The notes under the pieces were generated by a model that worked only from the letters and a program-made list of their open reading frames with translations, was not told where the DNA came from and ran no database searches. A stretch of DNA of 64,000 nt from Aureobasidium sp. EXF-3400 (lineage: Eukaryota; Ascomycota; Dothideomycetes; Dothideales; Saccotheciaceae): NCBI GenBank assembly GCA_024195585.1, contig SWBL01000237.1, forward strand, positions 18,046 to 82,045, read 5' to 3'. A program made the translations under genes and the position numbers. Below, one piece after another: positions 43,468 through 54,616 of this stretch (its first letter is position 1; each line of letters begins with the position of its first letter).

Positions 43468-45574
43468 ATGCATCTCCTGCGTACTCTTCCTCTTTTTGCT
43501 TCCTTGGCCGCGTCCGCTGCTGCTTCGGCAGTGGTTAAACGACAAACTTCTTCAACATCTTCTGCTGCTGGCTCTACCACGACTTTGACTCCAGACGATC
43601 CTGATACAGAGTGTACCAATACTGCTAGTAGCCGTCAATGCTGGGTATGGAGTTTGGTATCTTTCTAGCAACTTATACTGATTGAGACAGGGCAATGGGT
43701 TCTCAATCGCGACCGACTTTGACCAAAAGTTTCCTGATACCGGAAAGACAGTTCCATACACATTGACCATCACGAACACAACTCTTGATCCCGATGGCAC
43801 AGGTGAACGGATGGTCATGTTGATCAACGACCAGTACCCAGGGCCAGTCATCAGAGCCAGCTGGGGAGATTGGCTTGAGGTCACGGTCAACAATCACTTA
43901 TCCGACAACGGAACAGGTATGGTAGCATCATAGTATCCAGGAATGTCTACTAAACTGATTTAGGGATTCACTGGCACGGAATACGGCAGTATGAGACCTG
44001 TGATCAAGACGGTGTTCCAGGAGTATGTTGACCGACAGTTTCGCCTAGCGACAAAACGCTAATCGACATACTATCAGATAACCGAGTGTCCTATTGCTCC
44101 AGGAACATCTCGCACTTATAGATTCCATTGTACACAGTATGGTACCAGTTGGTACCATAGCCATTGGAGTACGTTCATCTTGAGGTCAATTCTGTATCAG
44201 TGTTAACCAATATCTCAGGTGTTCAGTATGGTGTAGGTGTTCTTGGTCCGATTGTCATCGACGGTCCTGCTACGGACAACTATGACGAAGATCTCGGCCC
44301 CTTCCCATTGACGGACTGGTATGATGAAACTGCCTTCTTCAACAATCCTTTGTCACGCATCGCACCCCCACAAGCTTACACTGGTCTCGTGAACGGTATG
44401 AACGTTAGCCCTGATGGAACCAAGGGCAAGTACTTCAATGCTACAGTACAGTCTGGCAAGAGATACCGTCTGCGACTCATCAACACATCTATTGATAGCG
44501 CCTTCATGGTTTCGGTCGACAACCATCCCTTCACAGTCATCACAAGTGACTTTGTTCCCATCATGCCTTATGCAGCGGAACGTGTTTTCATAGGAATCGG
44601 ACAAAGACTCGATGTTATCATTGAAGCGAACCAGACAGTAGGCAACTACTGGTTCCGGGCAGATGCTCCTACGGGCGCTTGCAGCAACAACGCGAATCCT
44701 CATGGTATCAGAGCAATCATACATTACAGCAACACAACGTTCGCCAATCCTACCAGCACTGCCTGGGACACAACTGGAGACAATGCAGATCGCTGCACAG
44801 ATGAATCCTACAACTCGACCAAGCTTACGCCTTACTGGGACAGCTTTGTACCTGACGATGCTTTGACGGCGAATCCTGCGTTCTTGAGTGTGGGAGCTCA
44901 GGAAGCTGGCGTCACATCCAACAACGCAACCATCTTTAGATGGGCTATCAACACTACTGCGCTCAACATCGATTGGAACAAGCCGATCCTTGAATATGTC
45001 CAGGAGGGCAACACAAGCTATCCAGTGTCTGAGAACTTGATCAACGTGCCAGACACTCCCTGGACGTATTGGGTGCTCCAGGAGATATCCACTCCTGCGG
45101 GACTAAAACTGGATATACCTCACGTAAGTTCCGAACATCTTTATTTTCCTGCGCGAACGTTTCACTGACGGGGTTTAGCCCATTCACTTGCACGGGTTCG
45201 TTAAAGATCCTAGACCAATACTCGATCGCGACTAACACAACTTTAGGCATGACTTCTACGTGCTAGGCGCGAAAGAGAACTCCGTCTATACCAATGACCA
45301 AGCGAGCGAGCTGAACTTCAATAACCCTCCTCGCCGTGATACAGCAATGCTGCCAACTGCTGGTTGGTTAGTTCTTGCCTTTGAGACGAACAACCCCGGT
45401 GCTTGGATCATGCATTGTCACATCGCATGGCATGTCGCCGACGGTTTGGCCACACAGTTCCTCGAAACGCCTGACCAGATCAAGATCGACTCTTCCTTCA
45501 ATGACATCTGCTCGACATGGCGCGATTTCTACCCCGAAGATTCTTACTGGAAGAAGGATGACTCTGGTGTCTAG
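43468..45574 (+). CDS. Ascomycete laccase (multicopper oxidase)
   Basis: Seven exons: 43468-43644, 43691-43916, 43964-44022, 44078-44168, 44219-45123, 45179-45195 and 45247-45574. All phases agree, giving 600 residues. A signal peptide ends near ASAVVKRQ, which includes a KR propeptide site. The four copper motifs are complete: IHWHG, WYHSHWS, HPIHLHGHDFYVLG and [12 protein letters not shown]. Laccases oxidise phenols, melanin precursors or lignin fragments with O2. The sequence stops at DSGV, the C-terminal plug that marks ascomycete laccases sensu stricto. Many N-glycosylation sequons are present. The 17-nt exon 6 carries most of the third copper motif, and its 3' flank uses an unusual GTTCGT donor. 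The substrate cannot be told from sequence. Confidence 0.95.
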
Positions 45575-46168
45575 ATTAGTCAGTATCATCATAGTCACTG
45601 GATAGCAGTCAAGGTGTATTCGCGGAAGGATAGAACTTGTGGTGCTCAAGGGGGCGGCGAAATCAAATTTCTACAAGGGCATTCTCAGTAATAATTTCAT
45701 TTGTATGCTCGACGCTCATTTGTCCCATTCTTGTTAGATAGAGAAAGATCGTGTATGAGAAAGCTCTCACTACTCCGTTATAAAGCTCCATCCCTTGCTT
45801 TGATCTTGATGCCGTGCATATGGAACGAGGTTTACTACAACCAAGGTATAATCAGTCGATGTGCAAGTCAATGTAACACCAGTCAGGTACTTGATCGCGC
45901 TAGGTAGGACGACATCTTCTTGCACCTAATTTGATGGACGTGGATGAATCACGTAGATCGGCGAAAACGTGATACCTCCTTCCGCTTAGTATGACTACCA
46001 TCAATCTCATATGTTCTCCGTCTATTTCGAGAAGCTTCGACTGCCTTTTCGCTCCTTCCATGAATAGGCGACACAATTTTGTCATCCACCAAGATGTTAC
46101 AAATACAGTCAGGTAGTCGCGAATATTGAATCCTGTTGTCATTACGCAGAAAGCTACAAGAATTGTCT
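45575..46168. other. intergenic, convergent 3' regions
   Basis: Spacer between the convergent laccase and APH-like genes. No supported feature. Confidence 0.55.
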
Positions 46169-48057
46169 TTAATCGAAGACACATGAGGGGATCATCATCT
46201 CTGACCACGTGGGTTGCTTCTCTGTCTCCGGTGTTGGTCTGGTGTCCTGATGCTGAACGTCTTTTAACTGCATTCTCACGGCATGCGACCTCACATGTTC
46301 ATCTTCGCATTCGCTTGTCTGAGAGCTTGATGGATTGCTTGTGCCTGCATTTGCTTTTCCTTGTGTGTCCAAAGATGCCGAATGACCATCTGCACAATCA
46401 CCTGCCGATTCAATTGTTCGGTCGCTGAGCTTGCTTGGACCTGTCTCTGGTCCTAGGTCGCTCGAGTGTCCCTTCAACTGCTCGTGGTGTTTGTCCAGGA
46501 GTTCTGTGGCAGCAGCAGCACCATCGTCTGCAAAATCACTTGTGTTTTCGCTTGCTAGAGGTTTCGAATCCACTTCTGATTCGTCGTGTCGCTCAGTAGA
46601 CTTTTTCTGCAGCTCTTCGTTGTACGCCTGGAGGTCTCTCAATTTCATAGCCACAAACTCCTCAACCTCCGTTTCGTCTGGGATTCCGACTTCGAGCAAT
46701 CCCCTCTCTTTGAGAAAAGGCTCCAGGTGTGGCCATAGAACATCTCCGTCGAAATTGAAAGATTGCAACAATAATTGTACGAACCAAAATGTGCCATTTT
46801 CAAAGTTTTGACGCATGGCAGTCGAGATACGCCGCTCATCTGGTTGTTCCAGGACAGGCCCATGCTTTCTTTTTGATTCTGCGTCTTCTAGAGCTCGAAG
46901 GAAGAGCATGAATTGCTTTTTGAACTTGATCTCGCTGGACTCGATCCATGATGTAGGGGCTTCTAATACTAGCCAAGAAGGAGGTGTGATCAGAAAGTCA
47001 CGAGGAGCGGCATATGTCCATTCCCAATCGACGATAGCAGTGATCTGATATGTGTCCTCATCGACCAAGATATTTCGAGGATGCATATCGTCGCAGAAGA
47101 GTGTGAATGGGCCTGATTCGGACCTGGAGGTGAAGTGAGGTACGAGTGCTTGCAACCGTCGACGAAGGATGAACTTGCACCGTGCATCCTTCTCGTTATC
47201 GACAGGATTGCTCTGCTTGTACAAGTGCGTCATATTCTGTTGCAGAAGATGCTTCATGTAGTCAACAACATTGTCGAAAGGTGGCGCTGTACAATCTGGA
47301 GAGGATCAGTAAAGGTCAATATCAAGCCCTGAAAACAGAATATACCATCCACAACGACGTAGCCTCCTCTCTGGATCTCGTTCATCTTGCGTGTCAACGG
47401 CCTTGTGCAAATTGGCCACGAGGCTGATTCGCCGTCTCCATCCGGTATTCCCAGAGAGCCGATCCTACCAAAGTCATGCGAAGCAAGTTCTAGAAGGACA
47501 TCCGCCATTTGAGAGTAAATTTTGTAGAAAATGTCATCATCGATATCGTCTCGTAGGACTGGGCCCCATTCGGGGCGCGGTAGCTGTTCCAACAGATACA
47601 CTAGTGGCTTACCACCAACCCATTCCGAAATCACAAAGGGTCCAACTTCTGGGTCGTGGTTGTCCGAAGCAGAGCCATATGCAACGAGTCTCGGTACTGG
47701 TATCCGAGTCTTCTCTTGGATGAACTTCAGAACAGCAACCTCCCGGCGAACCTTCTCATCCGGATCCATAACCCACCCAGGGACAGGAAATCGAACCGCC
47801 CAAGCTACACCATCATCGAACAAGACTTTGTAGCTGATGTTGAAGCCTCCATTGATGAAGCCGAGGCACTCGCAATGCTGGCCATCTTTGTATCTGGATG
47901 CCAACTTCTCAACGCCACCAGGGCCGTAGAATTGATTGTAGTAATTGAGCCATGTTTGCACGCGATCCTCATGAATGGTGTTTAGCTCGTCGTAGTCCAT
48001 CTTTTTTGGTTCGTTATTTGTGTCTGGTCTGGAGTCAGAATACCAAAACAAAGACAT
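46169..48057 (-). CDS. aminoglycoside-phosphotransferase-like (APH/choline-kinase fold) protein
   Basis: Two exons, about 48057-47346 and 47295-46169, flank a 50-nt intron; splicing joins VVVD to DCTAPPFDNV. About 612 residues. The fold is the fungal APH family: GGFNISYKVLFDDG (nucleotide loop), WAVRFPVPG with the Lys position held by Arg, FVISEWVGGKPL, the catalytic loop FCDDMHPRNILVD and metal-binding AIVDWEWTY. The loop's usual His-Gly-Asp reads Cys-Asp-Asp, with the catalytic Asp kept. Substrates of fungal members are mostly unknown. A ~150-residue C-terminal extension is hydrophilic, Ser/Glu/Asp-rich and probably disordered, which is unusual for the family. In-frame ATGs at 48066, 48057 and 48000 are all possible starts; 48000 has the best context. 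It is not evidence of drug resistance. Confidence 0.78.
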
Positions 48058-48891
48058 CTTTAACATATCACAATCTTGCCAAGCTCGACACGGTCTCCGT
48101 CGCATGCGCTGGCGCGTAACGCGTGCGTGTAAAGCTACGTGATTGGCTTCTGATCCCATGCTGCAGATATTGCCGTCAGCATGCCTCACGCTATTGTATG
48201 CATGGAAGTGCGGTCTGTCTATGCAGCTTCGACAGCCCCGGGTTGGTCCACGTATCTTGCGAGAGTGGTTTTCCAATCCCCGAACAGTGGCAACGACATC
48301 CAATTTAACCAGCTAGGTCGACTGGTTTATCTCAGCGAACGGAGGCTAGCAGGGCATCTCGTTGCCGCGTGCCTTAAGCGCTTATACGCTTTCACAGCTG
48401 GTCTGACAGATCCAGCTGTCATTCAAAATCTTCAAGCGATAGGATCAGCAAGTCAAGAAAAACGCAAGAAACTCCGAGAGCAGAGAGCAAAGGTGGAAGA
48501 GAAGGAGAGAGAACAGAAAAGTGAATTGCCATGCCGAGAGAGATTCACATTAGCTGATTCGAGATACAGAAAACAATTGAGACATACCTTGGACTTTAAA
48601 AGTTTGCTAGTGCACACAAACTTTTGTCTCTTGATTAAGAATGCGGCATACGATGATCTCAAGGCAAGTTTCAGTTGATTCGTGGTTCGTCGTGTTACTC
48701 AACTCCCGCTTTCAAATCAAGGTGGTAGATGTTAAATGAGGAAGTTTTCGGCCCTGTTTAGTTGCCATGAAGTTTAGTAAAATTGATTCACCCGATCGCA
48801 GTGGGAAGAGAATTGGCAGAGTGTGCCCGGCAACTATGTCCAAGCAGAAATGCAGATCCAAGTTTCTTTACATACATATCGGTTTGTACAT
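48058..48891. other. intergenic region
   Basis: Spacer between the APH-like gene and the 3' end of ERG2. A 165-codon plus-strand frame (48181-48678) lies here, but I could not support it as a gene. Confidence 0.5.
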
Positions 48892-49653
48892 CTAAAGTTT
48901 TCCCTTGGCCATATTTGACAACATCTCCCTGCCGGTAATCCTGGTGGTGTGCCAAAGAGTAGGGAAGTCAAGGGTGCTGGTAAGACCATCGGCGAAACCG
49001 AAACCAAGCATAGGGGGGATCCAACCACGGGCGTACTCCAGAGCAAAGCAAGCATCGTCCATCTTATACTGCTTGACTTCACCACGGCGCAAATGGTGTA
49101 CGCTACCCTGGGGGTAGATCTCGGGCTCGTAGTGGCCTGCGGCAGGTGAATAAGCAGTCTGAGTACCCTTCAGGATGTGAAAGTAGTCGTCTGCGGTGTG
49201 GCGACCAGTGTGTCCTTCAGTACCAATGGCAGTGCCTATGTGTTTGTTAGTCTTTCACTATGTTTACAAAGTATATCTGCAAACGATCTTACCAAAGATG
49301 ATCAGATACTCAGTGATACTGGCGTGGATGATGTACATGGCACCCATTGCGCCACCAGCATTGTTGAAAACCCATTCCTCGTTCAGGTTGACATAATCAG
49401 CAGCAGGACCCTGGCTGAGCTCTCCAACAATTTGTGCAACAACAGCCCTAGTGTCGTTTCCATGGTTTGCGATTGCTCTCTTAGAAAGGTCGTGCAGATG
49501 TTGTGTGTCGAAAACATAGAAACTTTGAAGATTTTGTTCCATATAGTAAACAATGGCTGAAAAGAGGGCGATAAGAACTGCGACAATGGAAAAGGTGTTT
49601 GCTCGGCTGTTGCGCTGCGCAGGCTTTGAGCCGCTATTCTTCTTTGCTGCCAT
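48892..49653 (-). CDS. ERG2: C-8 sterol isomerase ERG2
   Basis: Two exons, 49653-49293 and 49235-48892, flank a 57-nt intron, giving 234 residues. It converts fecosterol to episterol in ergosterol synthesis at the ER membrane and is the target of morpholine fungicides. After a basic start (AAKKNSGSKPAQRNSR), one membrane anchor is seen (FSIVAVLIALFSAIVYYM). The conserved sigma-receptor/ERG2 fold follows: EWVFNNAGGAMGAMYIIHASITEYLIIFG, joined by splicing to TAIGTEGHTGRHTADDY, then YPQGSVHHLRRGEVKQY and FALEYARGWIPPMLGFGFAD. Length fits the yeast enzyme. The intron position inside the IIFG-TAIGTEGH motif splits no key residue. Confidence 0.96.
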
Positions 49654-50916
49654 ATTTGGTTTGTAGAGTATCCAGAGGAAGGGAAAGCGAATTTAGGATC
49701 CTAGTATTCCCCCTTGATCCATAGGTTTTGTAACATCGAAGACGGCATCAACAAAAAAATCAGCCCATTTCATATCTCCGATGTCAATCTCCGGATCGTT
49801 GGATGAGGCCCGTGCGCAAGGGGTCCTTCACCGGCATCCGCGGCTTCTCGCAGGGCTGAGCGGAGAATTGCATCGACCGCTTCGGTGGCTTGATGAGCTT
49901 GAAGTTAAGGATGACTGTGTTGAACAAACAGCATGGACACTTCAAGTTGCAGCTTTTGCTTCATCAAAGAGTCCAGGAACTCTGGCTGATGACGATCTCA
50001 TAGGTCAGAGAACTGCTTGTTGCTATTTTTGACAGGTGTTCTTCGAGAAATAAAGTTGCTTCTTTCTGACCAACGAAAGTACCTGGATGTTCCTGTGTCT
50101 TTGACGCGGTCCTCTGAGAACATCAGCTTAATGTATATTTGGACCAGCCTTGAGCTCCTTCACGTCCCTCAGGCTGTACTCGAAGTCCTGAGACAAACAT
50201 ATTGGCTGACCATCACAGTTCTGAACTAATATACAAGCTTTTCTCGACCATCATAGAAGCGGCCCGCACCCATATCGGGGTACTGGTCACCAGCACGATA
50301 GATTTCCAAAATCAGCTCGCGTTATGCACTGCTTACTGTCAACTGCAAGCCTCGATGCATGCATCGGGAGCGCGCCGACCAATAGAGTGCATCGTAAGCC
50401 ATCCCGGCACTTCCAGAACAATTGACACATGTTGCAGAGTAAGAAGGACCCCGGACTTGACTCTTCGAATCTCACCTTTTTCCACTTTGGATCGTGAGCT
50501 TGGCTCCCAACTTACCTCGAAGCCAGATGGTTGTCGTCGAGAGAGAGAAGACTCGCGGCACTGAGCTAATGCCCACGTTCAAGAGTTTATACCATCATGG
50601 ATTGCTCTTCTGACCTGTGCCTGCCCCGATACATCGAGCGGGGAAGCAAACGCCATCATGGAGACGTAGCTGCATGTCCAGTAAGCGAATTGAACTCTCA
50701 CAGATATACATCAGCCTTACTCGTCGAGCATGCTCACAGCACACGAGCTGGATGTGTCAGCTCCGCGTTACTGCAAGGCCTGCATAGCACGATTGACTTT
50801 GTTCTTGTAGCTAACCATGGGTCCGAGGGAAGATAATTCAGCGAATACCCTCTTGTCTTACATCTCTTTCTTTTGTGACTTTTTTCTACACACTTCTTCG
50901 ACCGTAGTACACCGAA
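49654..50916. other. intergenic, divergent promoter region
   Basis: A 1.26-kb spacer between ERG2 and the lectin-like gene. No coding frame, repeat or RNA gene could be supported on either strand. Confidence 0.5.
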
Positions 50917-52556
50917 ATGACCAACCAACCTAGGGCTTCTGGCTTCAGGTACGTCTGGCTAGCTCTGACGACTCATATATCCTGACCAGACAAAGAGAAG
51001 CAATCTCTCCTTATGATGAACACGCACATTTTTCATTGTCGTCGACATCATCAACTCACCCGCCTTCATACCAGCAATGGCCAGACCACAATGTCTCCCC
51101 TCAGGAACCCATCGACATGAGCTTCAGCAGCAAACACGAAGCAATGTATGGAGTTGCTGTTTCACCAGGTCTTGAGACGGTTTGGGCTGGCGAAGGTGAT
51201 AAGGAAGTCGTGATGGGTACAGCGCAATCGATGGCTCTACCTACTCCAGTGGTACCACCTAAGAAGAAGTCGAGGCGTAGACTCTTCTGGATCTTGCTGG
51301 CGACTGCTCTCATACTAGCGATCGGGCTTGGTGTTGGGCTAGGCGTAGGACTTAGAACTAAACACAAAGACAAGAAGTCATCACCGGAATCAGCCCAGTC
51401 GTCCGATTACTACATTGGTGGTGCACTCGATCCGGCTTACTTCTCGAAGGAAGGTGCTTTCAACGGTAGCGGTTTGGCACTGGCTTCTCAGTCCTTTGGC
51501 TCCGGCGAGTATGGCGAGCTCGTCCTTTACTTCCAGCATCACTCCGGATCTATCAGATGGCAGAGAAAAACAGACAATGGCAATGGCGCCTGGGTGGGAG
51601 GAACTGCATCAGAAGTCGTGGCAACGGACGCCAAAAACAGTACACCCTTGAGTGCAGTAGCTTACAGCTTGAACGGGGTATCTACTGTAAGATTAAAGAT
51701 GTCTGTGACGCTGTCTCTCACTGATATTCTCTAGTGGCACCTTTTCTATATCGACAACAGCAACCGTCTCAGAGAAAAGATCAATAGCAACGCGACGAAC
51801 ATATGGATAGAAGGTCCCTTGACAGCAGGTAACTACACAGTTTTGAATGCCGATCAAGTAGGCATGCAAGCTTGTTGGTATGGCAATGACTATGGCGACG
51901 CCGACTACAAGCACAGTCCCTTGCCAAATCAAGGTAACACCACCACCAACAGCACTTCAGGCTCCTATACAGACGTGGGTATGCATCTCTGGTATGCCTC
52001 AGATGCATTTACCTTTCAACAGCTAGGATGGCGTAACGGCGACAGCAACTGGACCTACCAACAAGAGTGGCAAAACAAAAATGGCCATGCAGGCTTAGGT
52101 TGCTACTCCTGGGGCCCAGGTACAACAACTTATGTCATGATGGTCAATGCGCAGAACTCGGTCGAGGTTTGGTGGAAAGATACCAACACAAACACCTCAT
52201 CGACGGCCGCCCACCCAATCAACCAGTGGACAAACAGCTCAGTAGCCATCAACAACGTCTATCCCTCCACAAGTTTAGGCTACACCAACGCTTTCTACGC
52301 CCAAGGAACCGACGGCTGGATCACAGGATACAACATAACTTGGGCTTCCGAGAACACCACCATCGAGAACAGCTTCCCGGTAAACCAACCGGGCATCTTG
52401 GGAACGCATATGAGTGTTACAACTCTACCAAACCCGAGCGGAGGAGACAGCTTGTGTGTCTTTTATCAGGCAAATGGAAGCGACATCACTTTTGCAACTC
52501 GAGATCTGGTTCAAGGTGCTTGGACGGCGGCACCACTACAAGTGCCTGACTCATGA
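50917..52556 (+). CDS. type II membrane protein with fucose-specific-lectin-like domain
   Basis: Three exons: 50917-50948, 50990-51686 and 51735-52556, give 516 residues. The first intron is only 41 nt but has GTACGT, CTGAC and CAG signals and restores a true ATG start (MTNQPRASGFRQREA...). The cytosolic part (~130 residues) is Pro/Ser-rich and ends in KKKSRRR. One membrane segment follows (LFWILLATALILAIGLGVGLG). The outside part is Ser/Asn/Thr-rich with many N-glycosylation sequons and repeated aromatic-Gly segments (LFYIDNSNRLREK, GCYSWGPGTTTYV, DGWITGYNITW), which fits the fungal fucose-lectin beta-propeller seen in many ascomycete membrane proteins. Sugar binding is not shown. It is convergent with the spherulin-4 gene. 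Confidence 0.75.
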
Positions 52557-52853
52557 TGCTGCGATGGTTCGATATTCGCACCGAACCGATTCTTAGATCT
52601 ATGAGTGGTTGTCTGATATGGGGGTGTCAAAATTGAAATACATCGTCTAGCGGTCTATTTTGGTCGTTTGGTTAAGGTTTCTCGCTCGCTATCTTGCAGT
52701 GCGATGGCGGGCCCCATGGTGTGGGCCGCCCTTACAGTCCTTTACTGCTTAGTTGTGGTCCGATCAACTCTTAAGCGTTAGAACAAGGCAATGAACAAAG
52801 CGCTATTTCTTTTTGGTAAAAGCATTATACATTATAAAAGCTACTAACAATCC

Positions 52854-53624
52854 TCATTTCTTGCACTTCGGCAAAGTCTTGACCTTCGTCGTCATTGTCA
52901 GATTCGCAACATCCTTGACATACTGCGACCAAATAGCCGAAAAGTCTTCGTACCCACCATCACTCGTGATAAAAGTGGCATTGTAGCCATTCGCAATAAG
53001 GTTCTTGGTATCAGAATTCAATTTCCCAGGTGCCTTTGCCGGGAAATCGTGAATAATGACCGTACTCTTCTGCCTCAAGCATCCAGGAATCTGCTTGTGG
53101 CCAGTAGCATTCCAATCCGCGTACGAATTCTCATACGCATTGACATAATCCGCGTAGTTGTAGAATTTGGCGTCAACAGGGATACCAGGGTTGGTCCAGA
53201 CTTTTTGGTGGGATTTGGGCATGGTCTTGTGAACGTAGTTTTGGAGATCTTTCATATAAGACAGATACTTTGTCTCATAAGGTGCTTCGTCGATGAAAAT
53301 GCCGTCGAGGTGGATATCTGACTTTGCTGTTTTCTTCCAGGTGGAGTAGGTCTTGATCTCTTTGTGTACCTCGTCGGCTTTGCGTTTGGCATATTCGATG
53401 TGCACGTAGCCGAAGAGTTGAACGTTGCTGTAGGAGCGGAGGGTGTTTACTGCTGAGATGATGTCGGGCTGAGAGGCGCCGTTTGAAGGTCCTGAGTCGG
53501 GGTTGATGATGATGTTGAAGGTGGTTTCTGGGGCTGCTGAGATGGCGTTGTAGAGGGGTTGCCAGGCGTTGATGGTTGGCCAGATGTACAAAGGTACGGC
53601 GACCGCCATAGCTAAATTGACCAT
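52854..53624 (-). CDS. spherulation-specific family 4 protein (GH135-like)
   Basis: Single exon, 256 residues. The start VAVPLYIWPTINAWQPL, the block FNIIINPDSGPS, and LFGYVHIEYAKR are typical of the spherulin-4 family. The acidic motif DGIFIDEAPYE matches the likely catalytic region. The family includes Sph3 (GH135), which cuts alpha-1,4-galactosaminoglycan during exopolysaccharide production. Conserved late segments are VWTNPGIPVD, YVNAYENSY and ITSDGGYEDFSAIW. I see no signal peptide or membrane anchor before the domain, whereas Sph3 has one, so either an upstream exon is missing or the protein is cytosolic or exported unusually. The start at 53624 has a good AAAATGG context. Confidence 0.82.
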   Translation of the reverse strand: MVNLAMAVAVPLYIWPTINAWQPLYNAISAAPETTFNIIINPDSGPSNGASQPDIISAVNTLRSYSNVQLFGYVHIEYAKRKADEVHKEIKTYSTWKKTAKSDIHLDGIFIDEAPYETKYLSYMKDLQNYVHKTMPKSHQKVWTNPGIPVDAKFYNYADYVNAYENSYADWNATGHKQIPGCLRQKSTVIIHDFPAKAPGKLNSDTKNLIANGYNATFITSDGGYEDFSAIWSQYVKDVANLTMTTKVKTLPKCKK

Positions 53625-54616
53625 TTTGGGAGTATTCCACTGCTTGTGTGTCGGATGGTGTGTTCAAAGACGAATTAAGTGATCAAATAGGAAGTGGCAG
53701 CAAAGCGGTGAAGTGTACAAGCAAAATGCAAGGGCGTGAAGAAACGGACGAGGAAGGAGCGATACCTACCTTTCTATATAATCAAATCATTTGCAAACAT
53801 TTACGTTGTTACCGCCTCATCTTTCGAGAAAGACTGGCTACAAGGTCAACTTTTAGGCTTCCAATATACTCATAGGGGCAGTAAACGGCTTCTGTAACGG
53901 TTGATAGCACGCGCTCCAGACACACGTGCCAACCATTGCCGGCGGTTGTTGAACTACCATGACATGTTTTCAGAGAGATGCGTCTGTGCATGAGAAACAC
54001 ACAAGTAATCTAAAGGTCAAGGTTATGTTTCGCTAACTTGATAGCGGTGTCGCTGCCGCCGAGCGACATGCAGAAACTCAGCACTTGGCGATCAATCCAC
54101 ACCCAGGAATAGCACATTACCTAGTGTAAGCATGGGATTTGCAATGTGATACCACTAGATCAACTTGTTGTAAAGCAAGAAGTAGCAAAGCCTCATGTGA
54201 TGACGAGCCGTAGCTAGAGTTGGAAACAGTAGACAAGACATGGGAGTCCTCAGCCAGCGCCAAGAAAAGGTTCTGATAGTAACACGATGCAGACGATTGA
54301 GCAACAGGTTTGCCAATTGTTGTTAAACTTCTCCAAAAGTCTATCCTCTTTTATGCTTTTGATGGACTGCGTAAATCGTGATAGCCTGTAGCAAGCGATT
54401 AGGTATGTATACAACCGTATAACAGAGGAGCGTCATAATAGAAACTAACGCAATAATGTTAAAAGCTTGTAGATGTATGATTTAATTACATGATGTCTAC
54501 CGAGACTTCTTTTGTTGACCGATGATCTAAAGCAAAGCAATGCGGGAAAATAATAATGAGTTGCAATTACACAGTAAAAAAAAAGCCGCCAGAAAACTCC
54601 TGTTGAGACAGCCAAT
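53625..54616. other. intergenic region
   Basis: Spacer between the spherulin-4 gene start and the 3' end of the ABC transporter gene. AT-rich in its second half. No supported feature. Confidence 0.55.

Noticed and set aside
48181..48678. 165-codon plus-strand frame beside the APH-like gene
   Set aside because: It overlaps the likely APH promoter, has no family motif, and its Lys/Glu/Arg-rich middle comes from a purine-rich run. There are no clear promoter or intron signals.
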